From Candidatus Phycosocius spiralis (GTDB lineage Bacteria > Pseudomonadota > Alphaproteobacteria > Caulobacterales > Aquidulcibacteraceae): DNA of 64,000 nucleotides. Each line of letters opens with the position of its first letter. Position 1 is the stretch's first letter. The notes under the pieces are model-generated. The model had not been told where the DNA came from. It searched no databases and saw nothing but the letters and a program-made list of their open reading frames with translations. Where the stretch lies: assembly GCF_030158815.1 (NCBI RefSeq), contig NZ_BPFZ01000014.1, positions 1 through 64,000 on the forward strand, in the 5' to 3' direction. A program made the translations under genes and the position numbers. Positions 16,057 through 25,190 of this stretch are shown piece after piece.

Positions 16057-17448
16057 TTAATCCACCGACCTCGACATCAAAGCCGCAATCCGCATCGGCA
16101 TGCCACCTTCTGGCCGCATCGTGATACGCACCAGCGGGCGTATTTTGTGGGCTGGGTTGTGGTCTAGTTGCACCTCGCGCATCAATGTAGCTAAAACCGC
16201 CACGGCTTCGTTCAAGGCAAAGCCTAAACCGATGCAAATGCGATGACCGGCACCGAAGGGCATATAGTGATAGCGTTGGCGCTCTAATCCAAGATCAGGG
16301 GCGAAGCGATCAGGATCAAACACATCGGGGCGATCCCATTGTTTTGAGTGACGATGCATCGCATAAATGGGCATCAAGATAATGGTGTTCTTGGGAACGG
16401 GCATCCCAAGTATGGTCGTGTCGCGACTGGCTTGTCGCGGTAAGGCGGCCACCGGCGGGAACAGGCGCATAGCCTCCAGCACCACCTGACGGGTGAAGGA
16501 AAGGGTTTCGACGTGGGCTTGGGTGATGGACGCATCACCGGTGACACTTTGCACCTCGGCACGCACGCGCTGTGCGGTCACACTATCTTGGGATAACAAA
16601 TATAACGACCAGGTTAATGCCAAAGCCGTGGTCTCATGCCCGGCACCGATAAAAGTGATCAAATTGTCCCGGAGTTCCATATCAGACATAGCCCTTCCGG
16701 TCTCTGGATCCTTGGCCTGCATCAAAAGGTCAACCAGATCCCCGCGCCCTGATGGCCCGCTTCGCCTACGCGCCACCATCTGTTGGACAACGCTGCGAAG
16801 ATAATTGGCCGCGCGGACACCGCGTGGCGACATCAGTTTCTTTAAGGACGGTGGCAAGCCTAAAATGTCGCCAATACTGGGTCGGCCGAGTGTTTCTAAA
16901 TAGATGCTAATCTCGCGGCTGGTCTCTTCAATATCGATACCCTCCCCTCCCGACAGCATCGTGTCGAGGATGATATCGAACGTTATGCGCACCATGTCTT
17001 GGGCAACATCAACTTGCGCACCCACGCCCGCCGCCCGCCAGCGGGCAAGCATTTTTTCAGCTGCCGCACTCATGATCGGGGTCAGTTTAGCCATAGTATC
17101 GGGTCGAAAGGCAGGGGCTGCGGCCTGGCGTTGCCACCGCCAATGTGCGCCCTCCGCGGTTAACATCGCTTCACCCAGCGCGGGCTTTAAAAAGCGCAGG
17201 AAAATCGAACCTTTACTAAAATCCTCACCGCGATCGAGCAAGATTTCGCGAATGGCCTCGGGCTTAGTCACAAACAGCAATTTTGGGCCATAAGGCGATG
17301 GGGCCCAATAGAAATCTTCTTCATAGACGGCGCGCGGCCACGCCTCGATCGGGTTGTCGGCAAGGGTAAAAAGCCGCTTGAATAGAGGAAGTGTCTTTTC
17401 AGGTGGCTGGATTGCCGGAGGCTTAAACATGGCATCTTTCGGGTGCAT
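16057..17448 (-). CDS. Cytochrome P450
   Basis: The 463-residue product has all P450 landmarks: the I-helix oxygen-activation motif GAGHETTAL, the K-helix ExxR (EAMRLFPP), and the haem-binding loop FGAGHRICIGLG with the axial Cys near residue 400. No membrane anchor is obvious, so it should be soluble and depend on separate ferredoxin partners, which are not in the window. Substrate is unknown. It lies beside the halogenase-like gene on the same strand, 276 bases downstream, which may or may not reflect a shared role. A second in-frame ATG six codons in is an alternative start. Confidence 0.92.
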   Translation of the reverse strand: MHPKDAMFKPPAIQPPEKTLPLFKRLFTLADNPIEAWPRAVYEEDFYWAPSPYGPKLLFVTKPEAIREILLDRGEDFSKGSIFLRFLKPALGEAMLTAEGAHWRWQRQAAAPAFRPDTMAKLTPIMSAAAEKMLARWRAAGVGAQVDVAQDMVRITFDIILDTMLSGGEGIDIEETSREISIYLETLGRPSIGDILGLPPSLKKLMSPRGVRAANYLRSVVQQMVARRRSGPSGRGDLVDLLMQAKDPETGRAMSDMELRDNLITFIGAGHETTALALTWSLYLLSQDSVTAQRVRAEVQSVTGDASITQAHVETLSFTRQVVLEAMRLFPPVAALPRQASRDTTILGMPVPKNTIILMPIYAMHRHSKQWDRPDVFDPDRFAPDLGLERQRYHYMPFGAGHRICIGLGFALNEAVAVLATLMREVQLDHNPAHKIRPLVRITMRPEGGMPMRIAALMSRSVD

Positions 17449-17724
17449 TAAACATGATAAGTAAATATTGCGGGCGTGACTAGCCCAAGATCAATCCTTG
17501 GATTTAAATCACGACCCAAAAGTTTGGGCTACATCAAAATCCGGCACATCACCATGTTCCAGATGGAAGTTGATTTAGGTCAATTGGCGCAGCGTATGAG
17601 CAATACACCGTCGCCCCTTCAACCAGTGTTTGCATTGAACAGATATGTGTAGGATGCGGGGAAGTTGATTTAAGATTACTCTCAATATGTAACCCCACAT
17701 AATCATAATGATGCCTAATCTAAC

Positions 17725-19236
17725 TTAAGCTGCCATCATGCCTGATTGACGCAAGAATGTTTCGTGGGGTGGTAATTGGTGAACCGCTTGTGTCAATGTT
17801 TGGCGCGCCAAAATCAGCCGCTCTAAGCTGGTGGATGGATCGACCGCCTCGACCAATGGATTATAGCCGAATGGATGGATGCCTTGACCCAAAAATACCG
17901 CAATCCAACTCGTATCTGTAAATAGGTCAAATGCGCGCGGTGGGACGCGGCCTGTTTGCTCAAATAAGGCCATGCGTGCCTTCAACGTATCGGGTAAATC
18001 CATGTTACGGCAATAATCCCACAAAGGCTCACCCAGTCGTTTATTGGCGGCATAATGGAGCACAAGGAAGTCGCGGATCGATACATATTCTTCAATACCA
18101 AGGCGGTTATAGGTCGCCGCATTGGCTTCCTGACTGCTGTGACTTGGAAAAAAATCGAGCAGCTTGGTTATACCAGTTTGAATCAGATGGATCGAGGTTG
18201 ATTCTAAAGGCTCAAGGAAGCCAGAAGACAGACCAATTGCCACCACATTCTTGTTCCATAATTTTTTGCGCCTCCCGGTCGTAAACTTCAATGGCTTGGG
18301 GTCGGCAAGGATTTTACCATCCAGATTGGCCAAAAGCGTATCTTGGGCTTCTTGGTCAGAGATAAAGGAACTGGCATAGACATGGCCGTTGCCAGTGCGA
18401 TGTTGCAACGGGATGCGCCATTGCCACCCACCTTTGCGCGCGGTGGAGCGTGTGTAAGGGGTTGGATCACTCACCCGCGCGCAAGGAACCGCCCAAGCCC
18501 GATCTGCCGGGAGATAAGCACTCCAATCCTCATAGCCGGTTTTGAGCGTTTCTTCGATCAATAGACCGCGAAAGCCCGTACAATCTACAAAAAAGTCACC
18601 TCTGATTTCTTCGCCATTGGCTAAGATGATGGCTTCAACATCGCCGCTTTGCCCACATTGGCGCACCGATTGCACTTGTTGGTCGATCCGGCGAACTTGA
18701 TGGGCTTCGGCAAATGTGCGCAGAAATGCTGCATAAAGGCCAGCGTCAAAATGAAAAGCAGATGTTAGGGTAGCGCCCGGGCTCTCTGGATCTTGGGCTT
18801 GAGGCGCATAGCGGCCAAGCCGGGCAGCCAGTGTGCAGAGGGAATAATCGTCCAATACCCCTACTTGGCTATTGCCACGATGACGTAACCAATGATGGAC
18901 AAAATTGGCTTGATGGAGACTTGGACCATAAACGCCAAAGGGATGGAAATAGCTTTGACCTGGAAGATACCAGTCGCAAAACTCAATCCCTAACTTATAG
19001 GTGCCCTTGGTTTCGCGCACAAAATCAACTTCGTTGATGCCAATGATCGCGTTAAAATTACGGATGGGTGGGATGGTTGCTTCCCCGACACCAACCGTTC
19101 CAATGTCAGAACTTTCAACCAATGTAATCTTGGACAAATGACCAACGAAACGGGCAAGCGCTGCCGCCGTCATCCAGCCGGCCGTGCCACCTCCAACAAT
19201 GACAATTGATTTAGGCAATAATCCAGTTTGTAGCAT
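17725..19236 (-). CDS. Flavin-dependent (tryptophan) halogenase-like protein
   Basis: The 503-residue product carries the FAD motif GGGTAGWMTAAAL, the VGVGEATIPP loop, a Lys in GTYKLGIEF at the place of PrnA Lys79 and a Glu in LEPLESTSIHLI at the place of PrnA Glu346, both catalytic in tryptophan halogenases. The start with GAGGAGG twelve bases upstream is preferred over one 51 bases earlier. Relatives that sit next to TonB receptors are common in Caulobacter and Xanthomonas carbohydrate loci and have no proven halogenation role. Here it follows the TonB receptor, separated by a terminator-like hairpin. A flavin enzyme is certain; halogenation is not. Confidence 0.85.
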   Translation of the reverse strand: MLQTGLLPKSIVIVGGGTAGWMTAAALARFVGHLSKITLVESSDIGTVGVGEATIPPIRNFNAIIGINEVDFVRETKGTYKLGIEFCDWYLPGQSYFHPFGVYGPSLHQANFVHHWLRHRGNSQVGVLDDYSLCTLAARLGRYAPQAQDPESPGATLTSAFHFDAGLYAAFLRTFAEAHQVRRIDQQVQSVRQCGQSGDVEAIILANGEEIRGDFFVDCTGFRGLLIEETLKTGYEDWSAYLPADRAWAVPCARVSDPTPYTRSTARKGGWQWRIPLQHRTGNGHVYASSFISDQEAQDTLLANLDGKILADPKPLKFTTGRRKKLWNKNVVAIGLSSGFLEPLESTSIHLIQTGITKLLDFFPSHSSQEANAATYNRLGIEEYVSIRDFLVLHYAANKRLGEPLWDYCRNMDLPDTLKARMALFEQTGRVPPRAFDLFTDTSWIAVFLGQGIHPFGYNPLVEAVDPSTSLERLILARQTLTQAVHQLPPHETFLRQSGMMAA

Positions 19237-19290
19237 AGCTTTGATCTGCCTCCTCAGGATTTGGTTTCTGCCACTAGCTGATCGCATGCA

Positions 19291-19321
19291 AAAGGGGCGA
19301 CGATATTTTCGCCGCCCCTTT
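19291..19321 (-). terminator. Terminator-like hairpin between TonB receptor and halogenase genes
   Basis: Arms AAAGGGGCG (19291-19299) and CGCCCCTTT (19313-19321) enclose a 13-base loop. On the minus strand a short T-run follows. It would stop or reduce transcription from the receptor gene into the halogenase-like gene. Confidence 0.6.
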
Positions 19322-19380
19322 CCAATAACATCTTACCTCAAATCACCCAAAAGGTAACTATGGGTTCAAATCGTACCCGA

Positions 19381-22323
19381 TTATGATCCGAACTTAAACT
19401 TACCGCCAAGCGAGAAGCGTGTCACTCCGCCAAGGTTACGGAATGGCAAATTCTCAAATTGCAGATATTCGGTCGCGTTTTCACCCGTTAAATTGCTGCC
19501 TTCCAAAGTGATTTGGAAGTTTTCAGTGACGTCAAAGGCCAATTGACCGTCCAATTGCCCATAGGCAGCTTGGTAGCGTCCCAAAACAAATTTATCGAAG
19601 CCAAAGGTTCCCACAAGGGCCTTATCCCTCCATGCATAGGATAAGTGCGCAGCATAGCCATTTTTCTCAAAATAACCGGTCACATTAAAGGCATTTTTTG
19701 AAACACCAGGGATCGGCAGATATTTTTCATAATCGGTGCTGTAGGGCGACTTTGAATCCGAATAGGTATAATTGGCCGTGAAGCCAAAACCATTAGAGAA
19801 GTCATATTGGGCAGAAAGCTCTACCCCTTGAATAGAACCACCTTCACCATTGGTCGGTTGGGTAAAGGCACCAACGGTGGAGCCTTCAACGGTCCCGTCC
19901 TTAACCGCGCGTGCCACGGTGTTGGACTGAATGAAGGAGTCAATCGATTTGTAGAACACACCGACTGACACCAAGCCTTGACGACCGAAATAATGTTCGA
20001 GGGTCAAATCGGCTTGATCGGCTCGGAATGGGTCAAGCTTAGGGTTACCCCCGCTACCATTGGTGAAGGCAAATTTATCTAAGTTCGGACCCGGTGTAGA
20101 GACGCGGGTGAAGTCATATTGCGACCCTTGCCCCAATTGGAACAAGTTTTGACGGGCAACCACGCGCGCCAAAGACCCACGCACCTTGTTTGCTTCATCA
20201 AAATTATAGATGGCGTTCACACTTGGCAGCACATCGGTATAGTCACGGACAGTGCGTTCGGCCACTGGGTTCATCAAGACACCATTCCAAGAATCAGTAC
20301 CCCAATAAGCAGGTTCAGTTGGCGAGCCACTGGAATTGACGGTCAATTCAGTTTGGATAACCCGAACCCCTGCATTGATATGGTAATTTTCGCTTGGGCG
20401 ACCAACATCCAACATCAAATAGCCGTTGTTGGTCTTTTCCTCGACCTTGAAGCTGCTAATGGGGTCACGATAAAACGCAAACGGTGTCGATGGATAAAGC
20501 CCCTTAATCCAATCGAGGGCGTTTTTCATCTGATCGCGGTTTTGGAACAAGGCAGTTATCCCACCGACAGTGACTGTTTCAAACCGATTTGGATTGGTAG
20601 CAGCTGTTTGATATGGCGTGATTAAAGCTGGCGAATCACCAAATCTTGGACCGTTCTCAGGGGGGCTACATTTTGGCCGTCCTGGAGTATTAACAGGTAA
20701 TTCGCAGGATTTAAAGCCGATGGCACCATCTTGGAAATAGCCATAAGGCGTCCAATTTTGATTAAATTTCAGGCCGCTTAATTCACCCTTGCCTGAATAG
20801 TCCGCTAAATAACGACCATACTCACTATCCACTTTCCTGGTGCCGGTGCGCAACCCAAAATGGACAGTCCACAAGCCATCAAGCTTGTCTGGAGCATCTA
20901 AGGTAAAGTCTGCCCGATAGGCTGTGTTCTCAATGGAACTGTTTTCGCCAAATACCCAATGTGATTTTGCAAACACACTGGTTGGCGTAGTAAAAGCACT
21001 TGGGGTGGCTGGTCTAAAGGTCGGGAATTCACCATTGATATAATCAAATACCAAAGTCTTGGGTGCAGTTGGATTTGGTATAAAGCCATCTTTGGTGCCA
21101 TTACGCACGCCATATTGAGTATAGCGCACGTCATTGTTACCAGAAGTGCTCTCATAATCGGCCTGAGACTGATAAGCACCAACATTAACACTTAGTCGTT
21201 CATTAATTTCCCAGTTTGCGGACAACTGAAAATTATCAGTTTTGGCTTCGCCATTTTGCACAAAGGAAATGCCTTCAGCCGAATTGGCTGTAATTGTGCC
21301 TGACTCAAGCACATTGTTGGCACCGATTTTCAAATTACTTGCTGAATAAGTTGCATTTTCGTTTGCGAATGGAAATTTCAGCGAGGCTTCCTTCGTCAAA
21401 ATCGTCAAATTAGAGTGAAACCAGTCAAAACGGACATCAATTGTATCGGTAAGACGGAAATCAACATTGATCGAGCCAGCCAAACGTTCACGATCCTGAT
21501 CACGCTTGGTGATATAACGATATTCAGGTGACCAGATGTTGCTGACTTTCCCATTGCTGAGCGGGCGATCGGTTAAACGCCAATTGCCACGATTATCGCC
21601 CCCTAAAGCGTCGGTAATGACATTGCTTTTATCATAAGAAACGCTGGCGAGGATGGCAAAACGATCATTGACACGATAGCCAGTGGTTAAGGAGCCTGAA
21701 GGGGTGGTTTCACCATTTTCACTTTGATTGGCGCGGGCTTGCCCAGTGATCAAGAAACCATCCTTAATCGTGCGCGCAGAGCGGGTGCGCAAATTGATGA
21801 TTCCGCCTAAACCGCCTTCCAGTAAAGTTGCTTGTGGAGATTTATAAACGTCAACCCCACCAATTAAGTCAGAAGGAACACCTTCGAGCGAATCGGTCTG
21901 AGTGAAATTGCCTTCCCCAATCCGAAAAAGTTCAAGGCCAGTCAAAAAGATTTCATTGTTGAGCACAACCACATTTTGGTCGAGACCACGGATACGCACC
22001 TTGGTGCCTTGACCATTTTCTCTGTCAATTTGTACACCAGGTAAACGCTGCAAGGATTCAGCAATGTTTTTATCGGGGAACTCACCGATATCTTGAGCAG
22101 TGATAGATTCAATGATCAAGTTGGAATTGCGCTTTGTGGTCAATGCATCGGCCACAGATGCGCGATAACCGCGAACAACGATTGTATCAACTTCTTGGCT
22201 TGTAGGTGTGGCTGGTTCAGCCGCAGGTGTGGATTGGGCATAGGCTGCCCCCGCACTACCCAACATCAAAGCCACGACAGAAACACCCGTACGCAAACGA
22301 ATTCCTTGAGCGTATTTTACCAT
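19381..22323 (-). CDS. TonB-dependent outer-membrane receptor (carbohydrate type)
   Basis: The 980-residue protein has a signal peptide (about residues 1-29, ending AYAQ), a TonB-box-like region around TIVVRG, a plug domain (EFPDKNIAESLQRLPGVQI, IRGLDQNVVVLN) and a beta-barrel ending in a phenylalanine-containing C terminus (RFSLGGKFKFGS). Large receptors of this class (about 950-1000 residues) in Caulobacterales import maltodextrins, xylan or mannan oligomers. The GGGAGG ribosome site lies six bases from the ATG. It is divergent from the GH130 gene, with two operator-like half-sites between them, so manno-oligosaccharides are the likely cargo. Confidence 0.93.
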   Translation of the reverse strand: MVKYAQGIRLRTGVSVVALMLGSAGAAYAQSTPAAEPATPTSQEVDTIVVRGYRASVADALTTKRNSNLIIESITAQDIGEFPDKNIAESLQRLPGVQIDRENGQGTKVRIRGLDQNVVVLNNEIFLTGLELFRIGEGNFTQTDSLEGVPSDLIGGVDVYKSPQATLLEGGLGGIINLRTRSARTIKDGFLITGQARANQSENGETTPSGSLTTGYRVNDRFAILASVSYDKSNVITDALGGDNRGNWRLTDRPLSNGKVSNIWSPEYRYITKRDQDRERLAGSINVDFRLTDTIDVRFDWFHSNLTILTKEASLKFPFANENATYSASNLKIGANNVLESGTITANSAEGISFVQNGEAKTDNFQLSANWEINERLSVNVGAYQSQADYESTSGNNDVRYTQYGVRNGTKDGFIPNPTAPKTLVFDYINGEFPTFRPATPSAFTTPTSVFAKSHWVFGENSSIENTAYRADFTLDAPDKLDGLWTVHFGLRTGTRKVDSEYGRYLADYSGKGELSGLKFNQNWTPYGYFQDGAIGFKSCELPVNTPGRPKCSPPENGPRFGDSPALITPYQTAATNPNRFETVTVGGITALFQNRDQMKNALDWIKGLYPSTPFAFYRDPISSFKVEEKTNNGYLMLDVGRPSENYHINAGVRVIQTELTVNSSGSPTEPAYWGTDSWNGVLMNPVAERTVRDYTDVLPSVNAIYNFDEANKVRGSLARVVARQNLFQLGQGSQYDFTRVSTPGPNLDKFAFTNGSGGNPKLDPFRADQADLTLEHYFGRQGLVSVGVFYKSIDSFIQSNTVARAVKDGTVEGSTVGAFTQPTNGEGGSIQGVELSAQYDFSNGFGFTANYTYSDSKSPYSTDYEKYLPIPGVSKNAFNVTGYFEKNGYAAHLSYAWRDKALVGTFGFDKFVLGRYQAAYGQLDGQLAFDVTENFQITLEGSNLTGENATEYLQFENLPFRNLGGVTRFSLGGKFKFGS

Positions 22324-22500
22324 TTTCGTCCTCCCAATGGGTGCCAGCTGTCTAACCTCTGGCTACCCTTGCAATTTAATCGACTTAACCGAACAAGTTT
22401 AGTCTAGTCACTTGCCCATTTGATTTTTGGCCTATCCTTCATGGCCAATTCATTTTAACCAGCTCAATTATAGCCCAGTTATTCACTGACTGCTCTTGCT

Positions 22501-22527
22501 GACTGCCTAAGACTGCCTAAGACTGCC
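22501..22527. repeat. Tandem 10-bp repeat
   Basis: The unit GACTGCCTAA is present twice in full and once in part. It lies in the 629-base region between the receptor and GH130 genes, which also has three copies of TTTGCCAA (about 22610-22680). Role unknown. Confidence 0.7.
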
Positions 22528-22790
22528 CGCCACATTTTCGCTAGAAAATGCTATAAACTGACCCTTATATTCTCCCACTTTCCTAGATAAAACAAGTTGT
22601 GGTCACATTTTGCCAATTGCAAATGATGCTTTGCAAAACGTGCAGTAACATAATTTGCCAATAACAAAACAAAATTTGCCAACACGAAATCGCCTCGATC
22701 CATGCATTTTGGCCATGCATTTAGGATAGATCCAAAAATTCGGATCGATCTGTGAGTTGGCCGAGCGCTCATTCCTTATCGCGTAAAAAT

Positions 22791-22837
22791 TGACAGCGCT
22801 GTTTATGATATGCTGCTCGAAAATGATTGCGCTGTCA
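22791..22837. promoter_or_regulatory. Paired LacI-type operator sites between TonB receptor and GH130 genes
   Basis: TGACAGCGCTGTTT (22791-22804) and TGATTGCGCTGTCA (22824-22837) are 33 bases apart centre to centre, about three helical turns. Their outer halves TGACAGCGC and GCGCTGTCA form an exact inverted repeat. TTGACA hexamers overlap both sites, one on each strand, which fits control of divergent promoters. Confidence 0.6.
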
Positions 22838-22952
22838 ATCAAGCATTTTCGACACTGAAAATAATTTTGCATTCCAGCCCTGTCCTGTTGACAAGCCTAT
22901 CGAATGCGAAGGACTAGGTAGAATATAGAAACTTAATCGGGACAGACGCAGC

Positions 22953-24131
22953 ATGTGGCACGAAACAACAAGCGAACGAAAACAAAGAGTACTGCGCGAT
23001 TATGAGACGTTGATCACTCGATCCAACAATGCGATTCCCAGTTCGAATGGAATTTTTACGCGTTATCAATTTCCCGTCCTCACGCGCGCGCACGTCCCCT
23101 TGAATTGGCGATTTGATTTTTGTGAACGCAACAACCCATTATTCTTGGAACGCTTGGGTGTGAATGCTGTCTTTAATGCAGGCGCGCTTTATCGAGATGG
23201 CAAACATCTGTTGATGGCACGGGTTGAAGGCGTTGACCGTAAATCTTTTTTTGCGATTGCTGAAAGTAATCATGGTACCGAAGGTTTTCGCTTTTGGGAT
23301 CAGCCAGCCGACATTCCAGAAACCAATATTCCAGACACCAACATATATGATATCCGCCTTACGGAGCATGCAGATGGATGGATATATGGCTTGTTTTGTA
23401 CCGAACGTAAGGATCTAACAAAGCCCCATGACCTAAGTGCAGCAATTGCTGCTTGTGGCATTGCGCGCACGAAAGATTTAAAAACTTGGACGCGATTGGC
23501 CGATCTAGATGCGGGACCTGGTCAACAACGCAATGTCACCCTTCATCCCGAATTCGTTGATGGTCGCTATCTCCTTTATACGAGGCCACAAGATGGCTTT
23601 GTAGATGTAGGCGGGGGTGGCGGGATCGGCTGGGGGTTGGTTGATGATATCACAGCTGCGCGAGTGGATACACAACAGATTGTGGACAGCCGAGATTATC
23701 ACACGATTAAGGAAACCAAAAATGGCCAAGGCCCGCCGCCCCTCAAAACACCCCATGGTTGGTTGCATATGGCTCACGGGGTCAGAAACACGGCCGCAGG
23801 ATTGCGTTATGTCCTTTATTTGTTGATGACAGATTTGCACGAGCCTTGGCGTGTAACCCATGCGCCGGGTGGATATATGATTGCACCTGAAGGTGCAGAA
23901 CGGCTGGGCGATGTTTCCAATGTTGTGTTTTGTAACGGCTGGACACACAACCCAACCACGGGTGAGATTTTCATCTATTACGCATCTTCTGACACCCGCA
24001 TTCATGTGGCTCATAGCAGTTTAGAACGCTTATGTGATCATGCTATGCATGCCCCACCCGATAGCTTTACTTCACGAAAGGCCTTTCTGCAAAGGCAAGC
24101 CCTGATTAGTCATAATAGTAAGCTGGTTTAG
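22953..24131 (+). CDS. Glycoside hydrolase family 130 4-O-beta-D-mannosyl-D-glucose phosphorylase
   Basis: The 392-residue product resembles the mannosylglucose phosphorylase subfamily of GH130 along its whole length. It would phosphorolyse beta-1,4-mannosyl-glucose to alpha-mannose-1-phosphate and glucose in the cytoplasm. The proton-donor Asp is Asp133 in TNIYDIRLT; other family segments are NGIFTRYQFPVLTRAHVP, MARVEGVDRKSFFA and ADGWIYGLFC. There is no signal peptide. With the epimerase at 11505 it completes the mannobiose route. The ATG lacks a strong ribosome site. It is divergent from the TonB receptor across the paired operator sites. Confidence 0.9.
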   Translation: MWHETTSERKQRVLRDYETLITRSNNAIPSSNGIFTRYQFPVLTRAHVPLNWRFDFCERNNPLFLERLGVNAVFNAGALYRDGKHLLMARVEGVDRKSFFAIAESNHGTEGFRFWDQPADIPETNIPDTNIYDIRLTEHADGWIYGLFCTERKDLTKPHDLSAAIAACGIARTKDLKTWTRLADLDAGPGQQRNVTLHPEFVDGRYLLYTRPQDGFVDVGGGGGIGWGLVDDITAARVDTQQIVDSRDYHTIKETKNGQGPPPLKTPHGWLHMAHGVRNTAAGLRYVLYLLMTDLHEPWRVTHAPGGYMIAPEGAERLGDVSNVVFCNGWTHNPTTGEIFIYYASSDTRIHVAHSSLERLCDHAMHAPPDSFTSRKAFLQRQALISHNSKLV

Positions 24132-24222
24132 GGTTTCACGGATCTTTTGGATATCTGGGATCGATGGGGAGCTGGTTTGGCGCGACATGTCCAGCTCCCC
24201 ACCATGTTATATCTGGGCATGA

Positions 24223-25059
24223 TTATCGGCTTAATGATCGGCCTGCTTGTTTCATATCGTTGGGTTTTGCTTGGCTTGGAGCTGCCATAATGAACTCAAT
24301 CTGCTCTGGATGATCAAGCCATACACTGGGGCCATTGGAATTGCGCACATAGCCGCGCACCCGGATCGAGCGCCCTTGTAGCGCTGTTAGTTCCTGCACC
24401 CCGCCGGGCCAGCGCTGAAATGCACTTTGGGGAATAACTGCGGTGACATCGGTTTTAGCATCGGTGCCGAAATTCAAAAACATAACTTTACCCCGCTGTG
24501 ACGCGCTTGCCACTTTGCCTTCCATCAATTGAAAACTATTGAGACCACCTTGTAGCGCCTCGGGCGTGGCGTAACGCACTTGATAAGCGCGCGAACCCCA
24601 AAGCCCCCGCCCTTCGCGGCGCGCCGCCCGCTCTGCCTGCCACAGTTCCCCGATATAGGCGCGATTATCGGCATAGGTGTGTACCCGTGCTAACCCTGCT
24701 TTAAGCACCATTGGCTGCACCCAAATCGCCTCTTTGCCAAAGCCTTGTGGAATAAAAACATGGGCGATGGCCCGCCCGCGCCGATCACGCCGCAAACCAC
24801 TATAGCGCAGCTCAACCTTCTTGCCCAATAAAAGCTTTTCTAAATCCGCACTTGCACGGGCCCCCCATGTATCCCCTGGACGCACACGGGGTGCCTCAAT
24901 TTGCGCCAGACGAACTTCAAGGCCGCCGTCCAATATAAAGCTATCTCCATCGATAATCTTGATAACCTGCCCACTTTCCCCACGTTCCAAGGCTGGGGTT
25001 GCCGCTAAAACCAGCACGGCACCGCATACTAATCCAACAAATCTGAGTCGTTTTGACAT
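24223..25059 (-). CDS. Exported thermonuclease-like (SNase domain) protein
   Basis: The start preceded by a GGGGGG run gives 278 residues with a signal peptide (MSKRLRFVGLVCGAVLVLAATPA). The SNase fold covers about residues 30-155: KIIDGDSFIL, VRLAQIEAPR and the later RDRRGRAIAHVF. The active-site Arg, Glu and Arg positions of staphylococcal nuclease appear partly present. About 115 C-terminal residues form an added OB-like domain of unknown use. It may degrade nucleic acid in the periplasm or outside. No operon partner is evident. Confidence 0.8.
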   Translation of the reverse strand: MSKRLRFVGLVCGAVLVLAATPALERGESGQVIKIIDGDSFILDGGLEVRLAQIEAPRVRPGDTWGARASADLEKLLLGKKVELRYSGLRRDRRGRAIAHVFIPQGFGKEAIWVQPMVLKAGLARVHTYADNRAYIGELWQAERAARREGRGLWGSRAYQVRYATPEALQGGLNSFQLMEGKVASASQRGKVMFLNFGTDAKTDVTAVIPQSAFQRWPGGVQELTALQGRSIRVRGYVRNSNGPSVWLDHPEQIEFIMAAPSQAKPNDMKQAGRSLSR

Positions 25060-25190
25060 GATCATCATCCCCCCCTTCAAGATGCTGTGTTTCGGGTTAA
25101 TCTAGATTATGTTCTTGTTTTGATCTTGTCGAGTCTTATTTTAGATCATCGCGCAAACTTACATGACTCTATAGGCTAACCATAGGTAAT

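Noticed and set aside
22360-22560. Short tandem repeats near the TonB receptor considered as a CRISPR array
   Set aside because: The units are 10 bases with no spacers and fewer than three full copies.
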